DNA of 64,000 nucleotides. Source: Syncephalis fuscata (taxonomy: Eukaryota; Zoopagomycota; Zoopagomycetes; Zoopagales; Piptocephalidaceae). The position numbers and the translations under genes were made by a program. Location: positions 1-64,000 of the forward strand of contig JAHLTZ010000059.1 of NCBI GenBank assembly GCA_025786725.1, given 5' to 3'. Under the pieces are notes generated by a model. That model saw nothing but the letters and a program-made list of their open reading frames with translations, was not told the origin of the DNA and did no database searches. Shown here piece after piece: positions 10,841-22,814 of this stretch (within the stretch, counting starts at the first letter, position 1; each line of letters begins with the position of its first letter).

Positions 10841-11289
10841 ATGCGTGCTATTTTAATTGCTCTTGTCACGATTGCCACAGCTGCTGCTGGTGAGTATAGC
10901 ACTACAAAACATAACTATCATGCCACTAAACATTGCCTTTAGTTGTGGCTATTCCCGGGTATGGCTACTATGATTGTGCCACAAACACTGTAACTGCCAC
11001 AGAAACAGTCACCGCAACCGCTACAGAAACAGTCACCGCAGCTGCCACGGAAACAGCTACTATAACTGCCACGGAAACAACCACTGCAACTACCACGAAG
11101 ACAACCACAAAAACGAGCACAAAAACGGTTACGCAAACGGTTACGCAAACGGTCACTGCAACTCCAACTGCTTCCAGCACTTCTACTGGAGCGGCTACCG
11201 ATACCACAAGTAGCCAAACGATAACACCAGGCTTCACCAGACCTCAACCAACAGGTACTATCTCTCTTCCTGGACATATTACCTCGTAA
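10841..11289 (+). CDS. Threonine-rich mucin-like secreted protein (about 131 aa)
   Basis: Two exons (10841-10889 and 10943-11289) separated by a 53-nt GT-AG intron; the junction completes a Val codon. Exon 1 is almost exactly the signal peptide MRAILIALVTIATAAA. The mature protein begins VVAIPGYGYYDC and then consists mainly of Thr-Glu-Thr / Thr-Ala-Thr repeats (for example TATETVTAAATETATITATE), shifting to TKTTTKTSTKTVTQTVTQ and a Ser/Thr/Pro tail ending LPGHITS. Such a chain would be heavily O-glycosylated and exposed at the wall or outside the cell. There is no obvious GPI signal, since the C-terminus is not hydrophobic. The four other long ORFs across this repeat are shadows of its triplet composition. 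Confidence 0.8.
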
Positions 11290-11718
11290 TCTAGTGATAG
11301 ATCAATTCAACAATAGCGTTACTGTTTATTAATAAAACGCGATAGTTTTAAATTCTATTTATTATAATGTAAAAACAGTCTATTCAAAATATTTGACAGA
11401 AATACCAAAACATGGGTATTGTTACCCATTAGATAGATGGTCAGCTATTATTGGCGACCAAATAACTAAAGTAGAAATTCTTTTATATCCAAATGCGTGG
11501 TTTTAATTCCGATAGATTGCCTTAATGGTATATCTGGGATTCAATAATCTGAAACAACATCATGCTACTTCTCCGGATTATGCCATAAATACAATCGCAA
11601 AACGTGTTTGTTTGCTGTTTTATTTTTTCTAAATTCCTTCAATTTAACGCAAACAACTGTACTCTTTGATTTACACTTTACAATTCTTTAACGCTTAGAA
11701 TACATCTATAAACAAATA
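11290..11718. other. Intergenic, no gene seen
   Basis: Spacer between two signal-peptide genes; AT-rich, no supported ORF. Confidence 0.5.
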
Positions 11719-12990
11719 ATGTTTTTCAAATACTATATAACTGCTGCTTGCCTATTTGGCACTACTGTAGCCATTCAACATCAACTATTAGATTTTATGA
11801 GTGCACATCAACGAGGTATTGCTTATGAAATCAATTATTGATAAGGTCCGCTAATTAGTTTGTATCAGTTGGCGACGTTCAACCTTCTTTATTTTCAGAT
11901 GTGAAACTAGGCAAATTGGGTGCTTTAAACCAACAAGCCCTTCAGATTGATAAGATCTTAAAGCAGACCATAGATAAACAAACTGCAATAGGTGTTTATA
12001 GTGGTACTCGCGCTTTTATCAAATGCGCGCCAATAAGCCCATTAATGCAGTACGAATTAAACATGTTAAAAGTAATTATAATGCAATCTACATATCTGTG
12101 TGCTAATCATCTATTAAATCGATTCAGATACTAGAAAAGGCCGAAACAGATAAGAGAAAGTCCATTGATAGCCAAAACTACATTGTACGGCTGTTGCATA
12201 ATTTTGAGGTCAATTCCAAATTTGATGCTAGTACTTGCTTTGTTTTGTCATATGGCGGAGACAGAACTCTAGCAGAGTATGCAAAACAAACAATGGTAAC
12301 AACTAAAAAAAAGGAATTGCCAGCCATGTTGGAACAGGTCATACGAGGTGTGCAGTTGTTTTCTTCAAGCTAAATTAAAACTAATACATTCATTACTAGG
12401 AGTTGCGTATTTACATCGTGCCAAGATTGCCCATACCAATATTTCGCCTTCAAGTAAGCTTTCAACCTGTAAATATCGTTAGATTTATAAACTCATTTTG
12501 TCTAGATATCATTGTAAATCGTAAATCTACCTTTGCTCCTCCAACAATTATGATTGTTAATTTTACGCAAGCACAACAATTGGAATTCGATAACTCTGGC
12601 AATTTGGAACCAAACCTTGCTGTTATGAGTAATTCTCTTTTAAAAGCCCCAGAATCGTTTTGGGAACTGCCTATAAATTTGCAAAAATATGATAGCTGGA
12701 CAATTGGCGCAACATTTTATTATGCAGCATTTGGTCGCTTTCCTTTTGAAAAGAAATATTTGGAATATCGAAATACCAATCAAACCATTTTATTTGTCAA
12801 AATGATGCAAAACCTTTCAAATAATGCGCTGAACGAAATACTACCACCGTCAAAGCTTTCTTTTATAAACAAGAAGCTTTTAAGCTCTTTTACAATACTG
12901 CTTAGAAAACTATTGGTTCCTGATGCATCGCAGCGACCAACGCCTGAGGCATACATAGACTGGATTATTAATCCTAAAAACAAAGCTTAA
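11719..12990 (+). CDS. Secreted or luminal protein-kinase-like pseudokinase (342 aa)
   Basis: Five exons (11719-11815, 11899-12071, 12128-12347, 12400-12453, 12506-12990) join in frame. The N-terminus MFFKYYITAACLFGTTVAIQ is a signal peptide or signal anchor. A protein-kinase fold follows: GTRAFIKCAP carries the beta-3 Lys near residue 74, GVAYLHRAKIAHTNISPSNI is the catalytic loop near 164-183, and APESFW with YDSWTIGATFYYAAFGRFPF are the APE and helix-F regions. The C-lobe ends RPTPEAYIDWI. The HRD position reads His-Thr-Asn and the DFG position reads Asn-Phe-Thr, so both catalytic Asp residues are replaced. A glycine loop is not evident. The protein is therefore probably catalytically dead, entering the secretory pathway. 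A divergent active kinase is less likely. Confidence 0.82.
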
Positions 12991-13608
12991 GGCGTTACTT
13001 TATTAAGAAACAATTTGAGATCTCTACAAATAATCAGTATGAGCAATACATAATATTATTAAAATAAATTACTAAATAAATTAATAGCATTATTTGTTTA
13101 TTTAAAGTTGCGTATGTATAATTGAAGACATAGCTTACCTGTAGATTACAATACAATAAAATAATGCTAAAAATGAAATATCGAAAATGGATAGTGTTTT
13201 ATTTGTCTGCAACTTTGCATGCCTTTTATATTTGTGTAGCCTCGGTTATTTTGGTTGAAACTAGCAAATAAAAGAAAAAGAAAATAAAATAAAAAATAGA
13301 AAGTAAAAGATAAATGCAAAAGAATATTCGTTTTGCGTAGGCCATGCAGTGGCCATGTTCTATGGTCGATGTTTAAAGCATTGACCATAGTGCTAAATAA
13401 AGTTATGTTCAATGGCACCGGAAGGCCATCGTGCTACAATTAGTGCCATGCAAATAGTACGATAGGACTATTTTGCTATACTAATAATAAACATTTTACG
13501 TTGCAGAAACACTCTTTGTGCACCCATGCATTGATGCAAATGAGCACATGCACAAGCGTGTATATGTATGTACACCACGCCTATATGTATAGGATGGTTA
13601 TCGTCTGA
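12991..13608. other. Intergenic between convergent genes
   Basis: AT-rich sequence with no supported gene. An ORF on the minus strand at 13167-13418 shows only low-complexity Phe/Leu and was not accepted. Confidence 0.5.
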
Positions 13609-15250
13609 TTAAACGTGCCAGCTAGTGACGGCGCGTCGTTGTTCAATACGCGTGTCACGACCACCATGCTGGCCTAGTTCGTGTAATTCACGCGTTACCG
13701 CGACATTGGACGAGACGGGTAACTCGATACTGTGCGGCCGTTCATTACGTAGAACTGGCCGTCCAGCCAGTAATGAACTATAGTGATAGCCAGATTTTGA
13801 CTTGTTGCCATTACCAGGTACCGATGAAATAGAGACACGACACGATGTATCATGGTAGTGGTGATGGTGATCGCTGCAACCGTCGTCAAACGATGATTTA
13901 CGCATGTATAATGCGTGTGTGTGCTGTACGATAAGCATGCTGATGGTGGTGTTGGTGGTGGTGATCACAGTGTGACAAAGCGCTATTTACACTGCCAACA
14001 GACGGTGCACCCGATGAATTGGCTGCAATACTACGGCGACCACGAGACCACCAATGGCTGCCTGGCTGACCAAATGTACCGGCCGGCGAGGGTGCCGCTT
14101 TAGATGAGACGTGAGATTCGATAGATGACGATGTAACCGAAGCCAGCGATGTTTGTGATTTATTTTTAGGCGGTTGTAGTCGTAGTGATTGGCGCTGCGA
14201 TGACGGTACGCTAAGATGTAATGAAGAGTTGGACACAAATTCAGCCGATACAACAAGCGGTGAGGGCGATGGTGAGGGCGGTGTTTCTGTTACTATTGCC
14301 ACGCTTGATGATAAAGAAGATGAAGCACTTTCGCGACTACCACGTAATCTTAAAGTAAGCATACGAGGTGGCACCGATGGGCTCATAAGCTCTGAAGGAA
14401 TATGCAGATCCGGCTCGCTAAGAGTAGACGGCTCTTCAGCTACACTTGTTGTTGCAACGTTAGTGTCGGTGATGGTAGTGGCTGCTGCGCCATAAGCCAT
14501 ATCTGTAACTATAGCAGGTGTGTTTTTTGTAAGGGATGTACTATTTCTACGCAATGTATCAGCCAGTGATCCATGCCGCCATAATGTCTTGCCCAGCATC
14601 GTATCAGTAAGTGAACGTTGGCGACGAGTATTACCATTGAATAGATCACTATGTGTATTCTTTTCATTACTCGCTACCATTTTCTTGCTATCAAATAAAG
14701 CATCGGTTTCTGTTTCATCTTGCCGCTGCAATGTATGAAAATCCACCGAATGGCGCATATCATGCTTATTTTTCTTAGTCTTACTTGACCTTGAAAACCG
14801 TTTACGATGGCCGGTAAGACTACGTTTCACAAACCTGGTTAAATTATTCTCACTACTGGCCGATGGCAATGTATCCTCATCGTCATTATCATGTTGCTGC
14901 CCTTGATATTTATCGGTAATGGTGGTTACACATGGTTCGGACTTTCCATGATGTGCCATCTGTAAATGATCTTTACTAATGGCAGCTTGTGCTGCATTAT
15001 GATGTGTTGGCAATAATGAGAGCGGCTGACTATTGATATCTTGAGAGACGACCGGTTTATGCTCGGTTAGACTGCCATTAGGCAACCAATCAGCGCCGGT
15101 CTGACAAGGCAGCGGCCCTTCCAACGATGTAAAATACATTGGTAGTCGGCGCGATGTCTCATCAATGTCAATACTTTGTGTGCGACACATAATAGAGGAT
15201 AGGAAACGGCGAAGACGTCGCCGCGGTGGCGATGAAGACCGCCGTTTCAT
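13609..15250 (-). CDS. Orphan Ser/His-rich, basic N-terminal protein (about 545 aa with one frame break)
   Basis: The ATG at 15250 begins MKRRSSSPPRRRLRRFLSSI. The chain is low in hydrophobic content and rich in Ser, Thr, His and Arg, with possible phosphorylation clusters (RRQRSLTDTM, RRNSTSLT, RGSRESASSSLSS) and a His tract (CDHHHQHHHQH). The 450-codon frame stops at 13898, but a second frame (RKSSFDDGCSDHHHHYHD ... RAVTSWHV) continues to 13609 with the same composition. The switch falls at a CACACACGC run, consistent with a missing base. No domain is recognised. R-x-x-S sites suggest a target of basophilic kinases such as PKA; this is inference. Confidence 0.6.
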
Positions 15251-17015
15251 GAAAAGCGACTATCTAACTAACCGACTAAATAGATGATAAATAAATAACT
15301 AGCTAATTAGATAGATAGATAGATAGACTGGTGGATTGGTACCAAGTACCGTTTGTAGTCAATTTCTAGAAAAGATGGCACAAATGTAATAATAAACGTG
15401 AATGCTAATGGCTATCAATGATCAATAGGTTGTATAAAATTAGGGAAAACATAGATGGCCTATTGAATGTGATAAGCAACGTATCGATTATAAAATTGTA
15501 ATAATAACAATAGCAATAATCACTACAATTACTACTACGGCTACTACGGCTACGATAAATGGGAGGCGAAAATTGTATAAAATTAAAGGATTGGTAAGAA
15601 TGCTTTTTAAACACAAAATAAAGAGTATGGTCGTGCGGTTAAATCAAGGATGAATCAAGGTGGCAGTGACTGCGTGGTATTTAAAAAGCCTGTCGTGATG
15701 TTGTTTTGAATGTGGGGAGAGATAATGAAAGAGCAAGTTGATGAAATAGCTACGCGCTTAAAGGAAACTTCCATTCGTCAAAACAAGGAATCTCAATGCC
15801 GCCAGGTCCTATGTATATCAACGTACGTGTGGACGTGCATGTACATTTATATGGTAATAACGGTGTTGTTAATCACAAATCACTTGTTGTGTAATTCAAT
15901 TTATTGCTGCATTGGCAAGAACAACAACAGTACACAGACAATAACAACAATAACAATATCAATAAAACTGACCGTAAAAATGGCTGTGACAACTTGTAAA
16001 AGGCCAAATAACCGGTAAATGGATCAGTTCTTGTATATCGAGCACCAAAAGTCGAGGCGTAAGCATGAGATTTGCGCGCCAATGAAATGTTAGCAATGTG
16101 GTAGAAAAGGAGGATCCTATTTGGTGTGTGTGTGTACTTGTGTATCAGGAGCCACTATAGCTCGTGTGGGTGTATGTATGTGTATGTGGCTGTTTGTTTG
16201 GCCACATGTCATCCACGATAATGATAATAATTATTACTTGAACAATTACATGTGGCGACTACACTCTTCCTTCCTTCTAGAGTAGCCATTTTTCGACCAG
16301 CTGTGCCGATGTTGTAACACGCAATAAACGAGTCGATGACAGTATTTATTACTAGCAAGTCGATTACTCGATATTTTGGCATAACCACATCATATCAATG
16401 TATTTATATTGTAAAGTCATTAGTATCTCTATTATGATTATTATTATTAGCGAGTTATACAAAGGCCAGTACACAAATAGTTGCAAATCAAAGGGCTTTT
16501 ATTACACCACTGTGATATGGACCCATGTTGTTTGCTTAAACGTAGTACTAAAAACAATCTCGTTTAGTAAACAGTAAAACAGCCACAGTATACCAAGGCC
16601 AAATCTACTAAATTGGACCATCTCGCCTTGTAATATGTGTGTGTGTGTGTGGTGTGTTATGTGCACCAATATGTGTGGTGAGATTATATTTGTCTTTATT
16701 CCTCGTAACTACCCATTTTGTATGGCTGTCTATTCATTAACATGACATCATATAGCAATCCGCCTTGACTCTAGTGCATATGCATGCCTATATATACTCG
16801 TGCCATTCCTCTCTCTATAGTTATATAACCAGTTCTGCCTATCACAACATCTCGGCCCATCTGGCTAGACTCACGAGTGCATAAAAGCATGAATGGCAAG
16901 TTTAAGGGGAATTAATTAAATTACCAAATTGGGTAATCTAAGTAATGCGTGCTGATCAATTTATTAGACAAAGTTTATTCAGCCAATTGCTTTATTCTAA
17001 ATAGTGCCAATCCAT
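15251..17015. other. Intergenic, 1.8 kb
   Basis: Upstream region of the orphan gene and 3' flank of TFB2. It contains (ATAG)n at 15308-15328 and GT-rich runs at about 16120-16200 and 16635-16651. The ORF at 15710-16018 has no leader, motif or consistent composition. Confidence 0.5.
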
Positions 17016-19123
17016 TCAATTGGGCGTGCCTTGAGGTTTAGTTTTACGCCGTTGCACATAAGCTCGCACCTGGACATGTCCTTCATCGGTGACTACAAGC
17101 ATTCGTTTATTCTTGCTATACCATGTCACTACACCGAGTTCTTGAGCATATTGCAGCACCGTATCAAAGTCTTGTTGTCGCGCAAATTGTTGATATAGAA
17201 ATCCTATTAATACATAGCTATCATAAGCACTTGCAATCTATGGTAATATGAATAGCCACTTACCATGAGTAGGCTGTAAGCGATTCTTCTCCATCTCCCA
17301 TAAACGAATTTGATCCACAACGGTTAATGGCAAAATGGGTGTCTAGATGCAAGTTAATCAATTAATTAATCAATTATTTTATTTACTGTTCATGTCACTT
17401 ACTTGTTGTCGCATAAGTGGATGGGCATGTGAAGATAAATAAGTTACAATCTATGATGTTTTAGAATAAGTAACCTTTAATCTATATCTCTATTACTATT
17501 ACCTGATCGGACGTAATACCATTGGCCAGAGCCGAACGAATGCTTTCACGGGTAACAGCACCGCATACCATATTTTGAAATCGACTGCGCATTGTGCAAA
17601 ATAAGCTCAACACAGCAATTTGTAACGGAGAATCTACAATGCATTCCAATATTATCAATAGTTAGATAAATTGACTTGACAAATTCTACTCACCAGTATA
17701 AGCATAGACTCGATAGTTTGTTTCAAGAATAATATAGCCGCTTTCACCTTGTTCTGACGCCAGTGTGGCCGAGTGGCCTGACGCCAGGGTAATCGCCAGT
17801 CTAGTTGGATAATAGCGTCGAGATCCTTTCTATATCATACTTTTAGTAAGTCATAGATGTTGCTGCACCAACACTGTCTACAACCTTTCTTCGATAACAA
17901 AGACCATAGTCTTGGAGGTCATCGAGCATTCTTCGCTGTGTATCGGTTAATGGCTCAACAGAGTAATCCTACACACTCAATATAAGCTTTAATCGCCCTT
18001 GGTATCTATCATTGCCTACTTTGCCTAGTTCAAGTGTGCCCAATTGAAATAGAAAGTTGAGCACTTCTACTAAATCCATGCCCAGATCCTAGCCGTCTTT
18101 TAGCCTATTTAAATTCTTTTCATGCTGTCCATGTCTTTATTTACCTGAACCATATCTAGATATTGCAGTAGAAATGCCCACATTTGTGTATTGACATCTT
18201 GTAGTAAAAATTGAAATCCCTTATTGGTGATGGCCATAGACACCGAGTCGGCATCGCCCGTATGACTAGTTCAGTTAGTTTCATCGCTCGTAATTGCCTA
18301 TCATCTTTATTACCTTGATGCCATAAGACCGGAACGGCGAAGTAGATTCAATGCTGCTCGGCCCGGTCGTTTTGTCACCGCAGTACCAATCATAAAATGC
18401 AAAATGGCCTATTCCATATTGATTATTATCGCCATACCCTTTATATTATTGCTTACCTCCCATTGTTGTGTGGCATAACTATCTAGAAATGCTTCATCAA
18501 CTGAATGTTTATCGGGCACTTGACATGGCACACCAAATGTACCATGCTCACCTCTATAATAATAACAATAATAATCCACAACAAGTAAACAACACGTCAA
18601 TTTACTATTGCTTATTAATTCAATTTAATACTTACCCGCCAGTTAGTGCATTACGCAATTCACGACCAAATACAACATTCATACGTAATTTGTTTTCAGC
18701 TGCGTTACTATTATTTTTGCTACTATCGGCATGTTCGATAATATGAAGTCTAACTAGTTTCTGTAGACTTTCGTTGAATGTTCTATTACGATATTGCAGA
18801 ATAGCTGTTAAAAGCCAAATCAATACAAGTGCTGCTCACTTACTCTGCGTATTCTTGGAAACAACGCGCAGCAATATCAGCTGCTGCTACGTCACCTTGT
18901 ATATAAAGTAAGGACATAACGAGCTGCTTGGCAAGATTCGGCAGCAATCTATCGTGGACCTTGGATTAGTCCAAGCTAGTCATGATATTGAATCTTACCG
19001 AAATACGGCCAGACAAGACGCTGGACTCTGGTAGAGTCGCTGGCATGTTTGTGCTGGTAACGTTTCTAAATACTCATCGATGGCGGTGCGGAAATGCGAA
19101 TGCTCGCTATCTGCGGCCGGCAT
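17016..19123 (-). CDS. TFB2: TFIIH subunit p52 / Tfb2
   Basis: Core TFIIH subunit that anchors and stimulates the XPB translocase in transcription initiation and nucleotide excision repair. On the minus strand the gene opens at 19123 with a p52-type N-terminus ([18 protein letters not shown], then [20 protein letters not shown]). Recognisable blocks follow: [49 protein letters not shown], the [10 protein letters not shown] strand, and the C-terminal winged region ending [20 protein letters not shown] and [19 protein letters not shown]. Introns are numerous and short, about 45-70 nt. No frame correction was needed in the parts I read. A DNA stretch resembling a tRNA-Ser A box near 17768 is part of this coding sequence. 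Confidence 0.88.
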
Positions 19124-19207
19124 GACTAAAGCAATACTGCGTATGCCGCAAATAATACACTACGCGACAATAAAAGAAGATTGTTTAGTAGCTAGTATGA
19201 TAGTTGC

Positions 19208-19234
19208 AATAATAATAATAATAATAATAATAAC
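19208..19234. repeat. (AAT)n microsatellite
   Basis: About nine AAT units between the TFB2 start and the CobW gene. Confidence 0.9.
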
Positions 19235-19410
19235 GGTGTAATAAAAGAAAGCACAATTAAAAATGATACCTCGGCTTATTGCTATTCTATTAAAACATTT
19301 ACTTTGTAGAAACGTTATTTACTACAAAATATACATTCATATCAATTAATGTATATTGGTCACGTCTTAGTAATAAATATATAAAACATAGCAGCTTTAA
19401 TTAACGTCTA

Positions 19411-20762
19411 TTAAGGGCGCCAATAAGATTGAACATGATCAGAATCATTCGGTAATCCAAATCCTTCTGTAATCTTGGTAGTTAAATAGCGTAGATCTTG
19501 TCCCATGACCGTAATACGTATGCTGTAATCAACAGCCTGTGGATGTTCTTGTGCTGCTTTGGTTAGAGTACATCGACCAAAAGCACTATTAACAATCCAC
19601 AGATCGTTGGTATCGTGGTCGACAAATCGAACAAATCCTTTGACCCGATATACTTGATCGGTGGGCAGCGATGCAAGGAATGTTTCAAGTGTAGAACGGG
19701 TTAGCGAACTTGCAACAGACGCTGCAAGTGTTAGTTGAACAATATCGATTTCACGTGCATGGTGGTGTCGTAGCTGTTCTATTGCTTCGAAATCTGTTGG
19801 TTGTTGACGTGAAAATAGTGGCGTATCAAGACCAAATGCCATCTGCGGTGATAGTCCTTGAGTCAAATCAACCTTAAGTTTAGGTGTATCCGTATTAAGA
19901 TCGTTGACATGATCAATAACTTTATCTAGATGACGTTCATCGACCTAATCATACAATATAATAGTGTTTATTGCGCAATGACTATTAATAAAAATACACC
20001 ACTTACCAGCTCGTGTTTATTAAGTATAATGAGATCGGTGTATTTGGCCTGCATCTTTGCTGTATATGATGTGTCTTCATATCCCATGAAATTAACGCAA
20101 TCAATTACAGTTAAAATGGCATCGAGGACAAATCCATTCGATGCCATTTCGCGTATTTGCCATGCAATAGGCGCTAATAAATGATAATTGCAATTAATAC
20201 TTGATGAACAGCATTAGCATTATTTACTTGCCTGGAAATGCTGATCCACTTGTCTCGACAATAACACGATCTGGATTATATTTTTCTATTTCATTTAACA
20301 TAATCATTAGATTAAGCAGATAGCTGACCGCTGTTCATTGGCTATGTCTTATATAATCTATTATGATATTTATATACCTTGAAGTTCAAGCAATGCATTC
20401 TTCATTTGTCCAACCAAAACACAGCATAAACAGCCATTAAGCATTTCCTGGATCTATTAGTATATATATATATATATAAGTCATTCAATACTATAGAAGC
20501 AATAAAAGTTCCTACAGCAACGTTGCTATCTCGTACTAGCGCACTATCCACCTCAACGTCGCCAAATTCATTTTTAAGAACCACTAGTCAAAATAAATAC
20601 AGCAATTCATAGTATGTTATAGTAAATACTTACCAATCTTATAATCACTGGGCACTTTACTAAGCAAAGATAAAATAATACTTGTTTTTCCAGCACCTAG
20701 GAATCCTGTAAACACAGTAACTGGCACAGTTTTAGTGTTGTGGTTATTTAGATAGTCATGGC
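19411..20762 (-). CDS. CobW/COG0523-type G3E GTPase (putative metallochaperone)
   Basis: Family of Ras-like GTPases that deliver metal ions; eukaryotic members include the zinc chaperone ZNG1. The minus strand shows PVTVFTGFLGAGKTS (Walker A), LKNEFGDVEVDSAL (switch region), the CxCC metal site in MLNGCLCCVL, RVIVETSGSAFPAP (Walker B-type), TDLIILNKHEL (guanine-specificity motif), and the CobW C-terminal domain in the last exon, with VKGFVRFVD and GQDLRYLTTKI. The gene has about six exons. The start is uncertain: the first coding exon opens after an AG at about 20763, and the first ATG there (MTI) meets TAA unless a base is missing or an upstream exon supplies the start. The usual N-terminal Zng1 docking motif was not seen, so ZNG1 identity is not claimed. 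Confidence 0.85.
20461..20478. repeat. (AT)n run inside a CobW-gene intron
   Basis: Nine AT units in the intron that follows the exon ending in DSNVAV. Confidence 0.9.
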
Positions 20763-21154
20763 TGCAAAGACGTGATGGAAATGTATAAAGTTAGCTTATT
20801 TAAAATAAGAAAACAGACAGTAAAATACGTTGTTTGCCATTTGCCAGCTTTTAAGTTGAAATAGAAACTATGGCTAAATGACCTATTAAACAACTAATAT
20901 CATAAATGACAATGTATATATTAAAGCAATAATAGAAATAACTAATTAATTACATTATTATACCAATAATTACATATAAATTAATTAATGTTGGATGTAA
21001 TATTATACATGTTACAGTGGTGGATAAGTGTTTAATTGTATTTAAAAGTATTAAGAAAAATGAAATGAAATGAGTAAATAAAGATATGGATAACGTATAA
21101 TAATCATTCAAAACACAATAGCAAAGCAGAGGTCTTTTTCTTTACATTAAAAGT
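20763..21154. other. Divergent intergenic region
   Basis: Shared upstream region of the CobW gene (minus) and the orphan gene at 21155 (plus). It is AT-rich with no supported ORF; it may hide the missing 5' exon of the CobW gene. Confidence 0.45.
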
Positions 21155-22704
21155 ATGTTTGGACCTGAAAACAAGATTCCCGTCTTATTTCTACTTCTAA
21201 TCATTGCGATCATACTTCGCTTCTAAGTCGGAAGCAAGCCAGTTTGCGTCATAAATCCTTAATAGAGGCCGCGCTAACTCGTCGAACTAACCAAGTAACG
21301 GGTAAACATTTTGACAAACAACTAGTTTAGTTAGTAACATTATATTTTTACTTATGTTTATTCTGTTATTGGCGTTATTAAACAATAGCTCCCTCTGACT
21401 GTAACGATCAGAATGGCTCATTAAACGTAAATGATGATATAGATAAGGATGGTTGTTTACAAAGGAGGTGGCAGTTAAAACACTTCACTGGTTACTTGAA
21501 CATTATACGACGCAAGCATCCAATCATTTGACATCAAGTGTAGAAAAAAGTATGTTAAAACAGTCTTATTGATTGCATCTACTTATCCAAGATATTGGTG
21601 CAAATAGAACTTTGCGAAGCAGCACTAATTGCTGATCAGGCCGTGTTTGAAAAAAGATGTCAAAAATACATGGCCGAACTGGAGGAAGTCAAGAATACAA
21701 TAGCACAGGATCGACCATCACATCCTGATGCTCGTCTATCGGTAATTACAGCCGTGTTAGTGATACACGCGGCAACTCCACGTAACCCGTCGGAAATACC
21801 TTGGCATAGTATGAAACGAGCTATTTGTTTATGGGATCGCTTACACTTTAGCTATCTGGCACTGGCAAGAAGTAAAGAAGGTCATGTGCTGCCTTCGCTG
21901 CCACTGATCGATATGGGCGATTGGGAGAAGTGTGATGATTTTCAGTTTGTTTCAATGGCTCTACGGCGCGAGGTAGGTGATGAACAATGGACAATAGGCT
22001 ATAGACACTGACTGGAGCGGTTTATACACTTATGTTTAGTTTGCCTTACATGTAGTGGCTGAATCATGGTCAGATACAACTCGGTGTATGGCAACGCTGA
22101 ATTGGCTATTTCCATCTAAAACACGGAATGATGGTTACGATACAATTAAGCAGCAGTTACAGATAGATGAATTGTATTTGCAACGGAATTTAATGCAAAT
22201 AACAGCTGGTGATTTAAATCAGCCATTTTTACCATTACAAAATGTTGATAATATTCGATCAGAGTTGATTAATTTGTTACATACCATGACGGAATATGCA
22301 CGAAAACATTCGATTGGCAGGTAAGTGGTTTGCAATAGCGAATATAGAATGACTAGTTAATTAGCTTTAATGGCCTGTGTTATTAAAAGTGTTGCCGAAC
22401 AAAATAAATGGGGTGTTACCCAGTGTCCAGCATTTGCGAAAGCGGCTAGACGTGTTAGTTGGCTATCGATACGGCGTACGGTTCGTCATCAGCTAGTATG
22501 GCTACTTAAACAATTGCAAATAGAATACATAGCCAGTAATAATTTTCTTGAAGAGCAGCAGCTATTGGGTATTGCTGATAGTGATGATGTATTAACACGG
22601 GTATGGAATTAATATGATGTTAAATGTCGCTAAACTTTATTTAGATTGCTAAATGGGACGTTTGGAATCAAGAACAACTGAATGCGTTGCAAATGGTAGA
22701 ATAA
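21155..22704 (+). CDS. Orphan alpha-helical protein, at least five exons
   Basis: I do not recognise the family. The ATG at 21155 would give MFGPENKIPVLFLLLIIAII, a hydrophobic N-terminal segment, but the reading frame must then change to join SRKQASLRHKSLIEAALTRR and EVAVKTLHWLLEHYTTQ. The most secure part runs from about 21590: LVQIELCEAALIADQAVFEK, a long helix-rich region with CLWDRLHFSYLALARSKEG, TRCMATLNWLFPSKTRND, QNVDNIRSELINLLHTM, ACVIKSVAEQNKWGVTQC and VRHQLVWLLKQLQIEYIA, ending WNQEQLNALQMVE at TAA 22702-22704. Introns of about 50 nt separate these blocks. The helical character and single N-terminal membrane segment suggest an adaptor anchored at a membrane; this is inference. The 5' exon boundaries are uncertain. 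Confidence 0.6.
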
Positions 22705-22814
22705 TAAAACATAATTGATATATTGGTAAAAAGCAATAGTGTAATAATGGTTGTTAGATAGTTATTATCATAAGCGCAATAATAGTATATCAATAATTAT
22801 TTAATCAATTCAAG

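Noticed and set aside
10939-11277. Cys/Ser-rich and Val-rich minus-strand ORFs over the mucin-like gene
   Set aside because: They are shadows of the Thr-triplet repeat; the plus strand has the leader exon and in-phase intron.
15710-16018. 102-codon ORF in the intergenic region
   Set aside because: No leader, motif, splice support or coding-like composition beyond a hydrophobic stretch.
17755-17800. tRNA-Ser-like A box (GTGGCCGAGTGG)
   Set aside because: It is coding sequence of TFB2 on the opposite strand; no B box or acceptor stem is found at the right distance.
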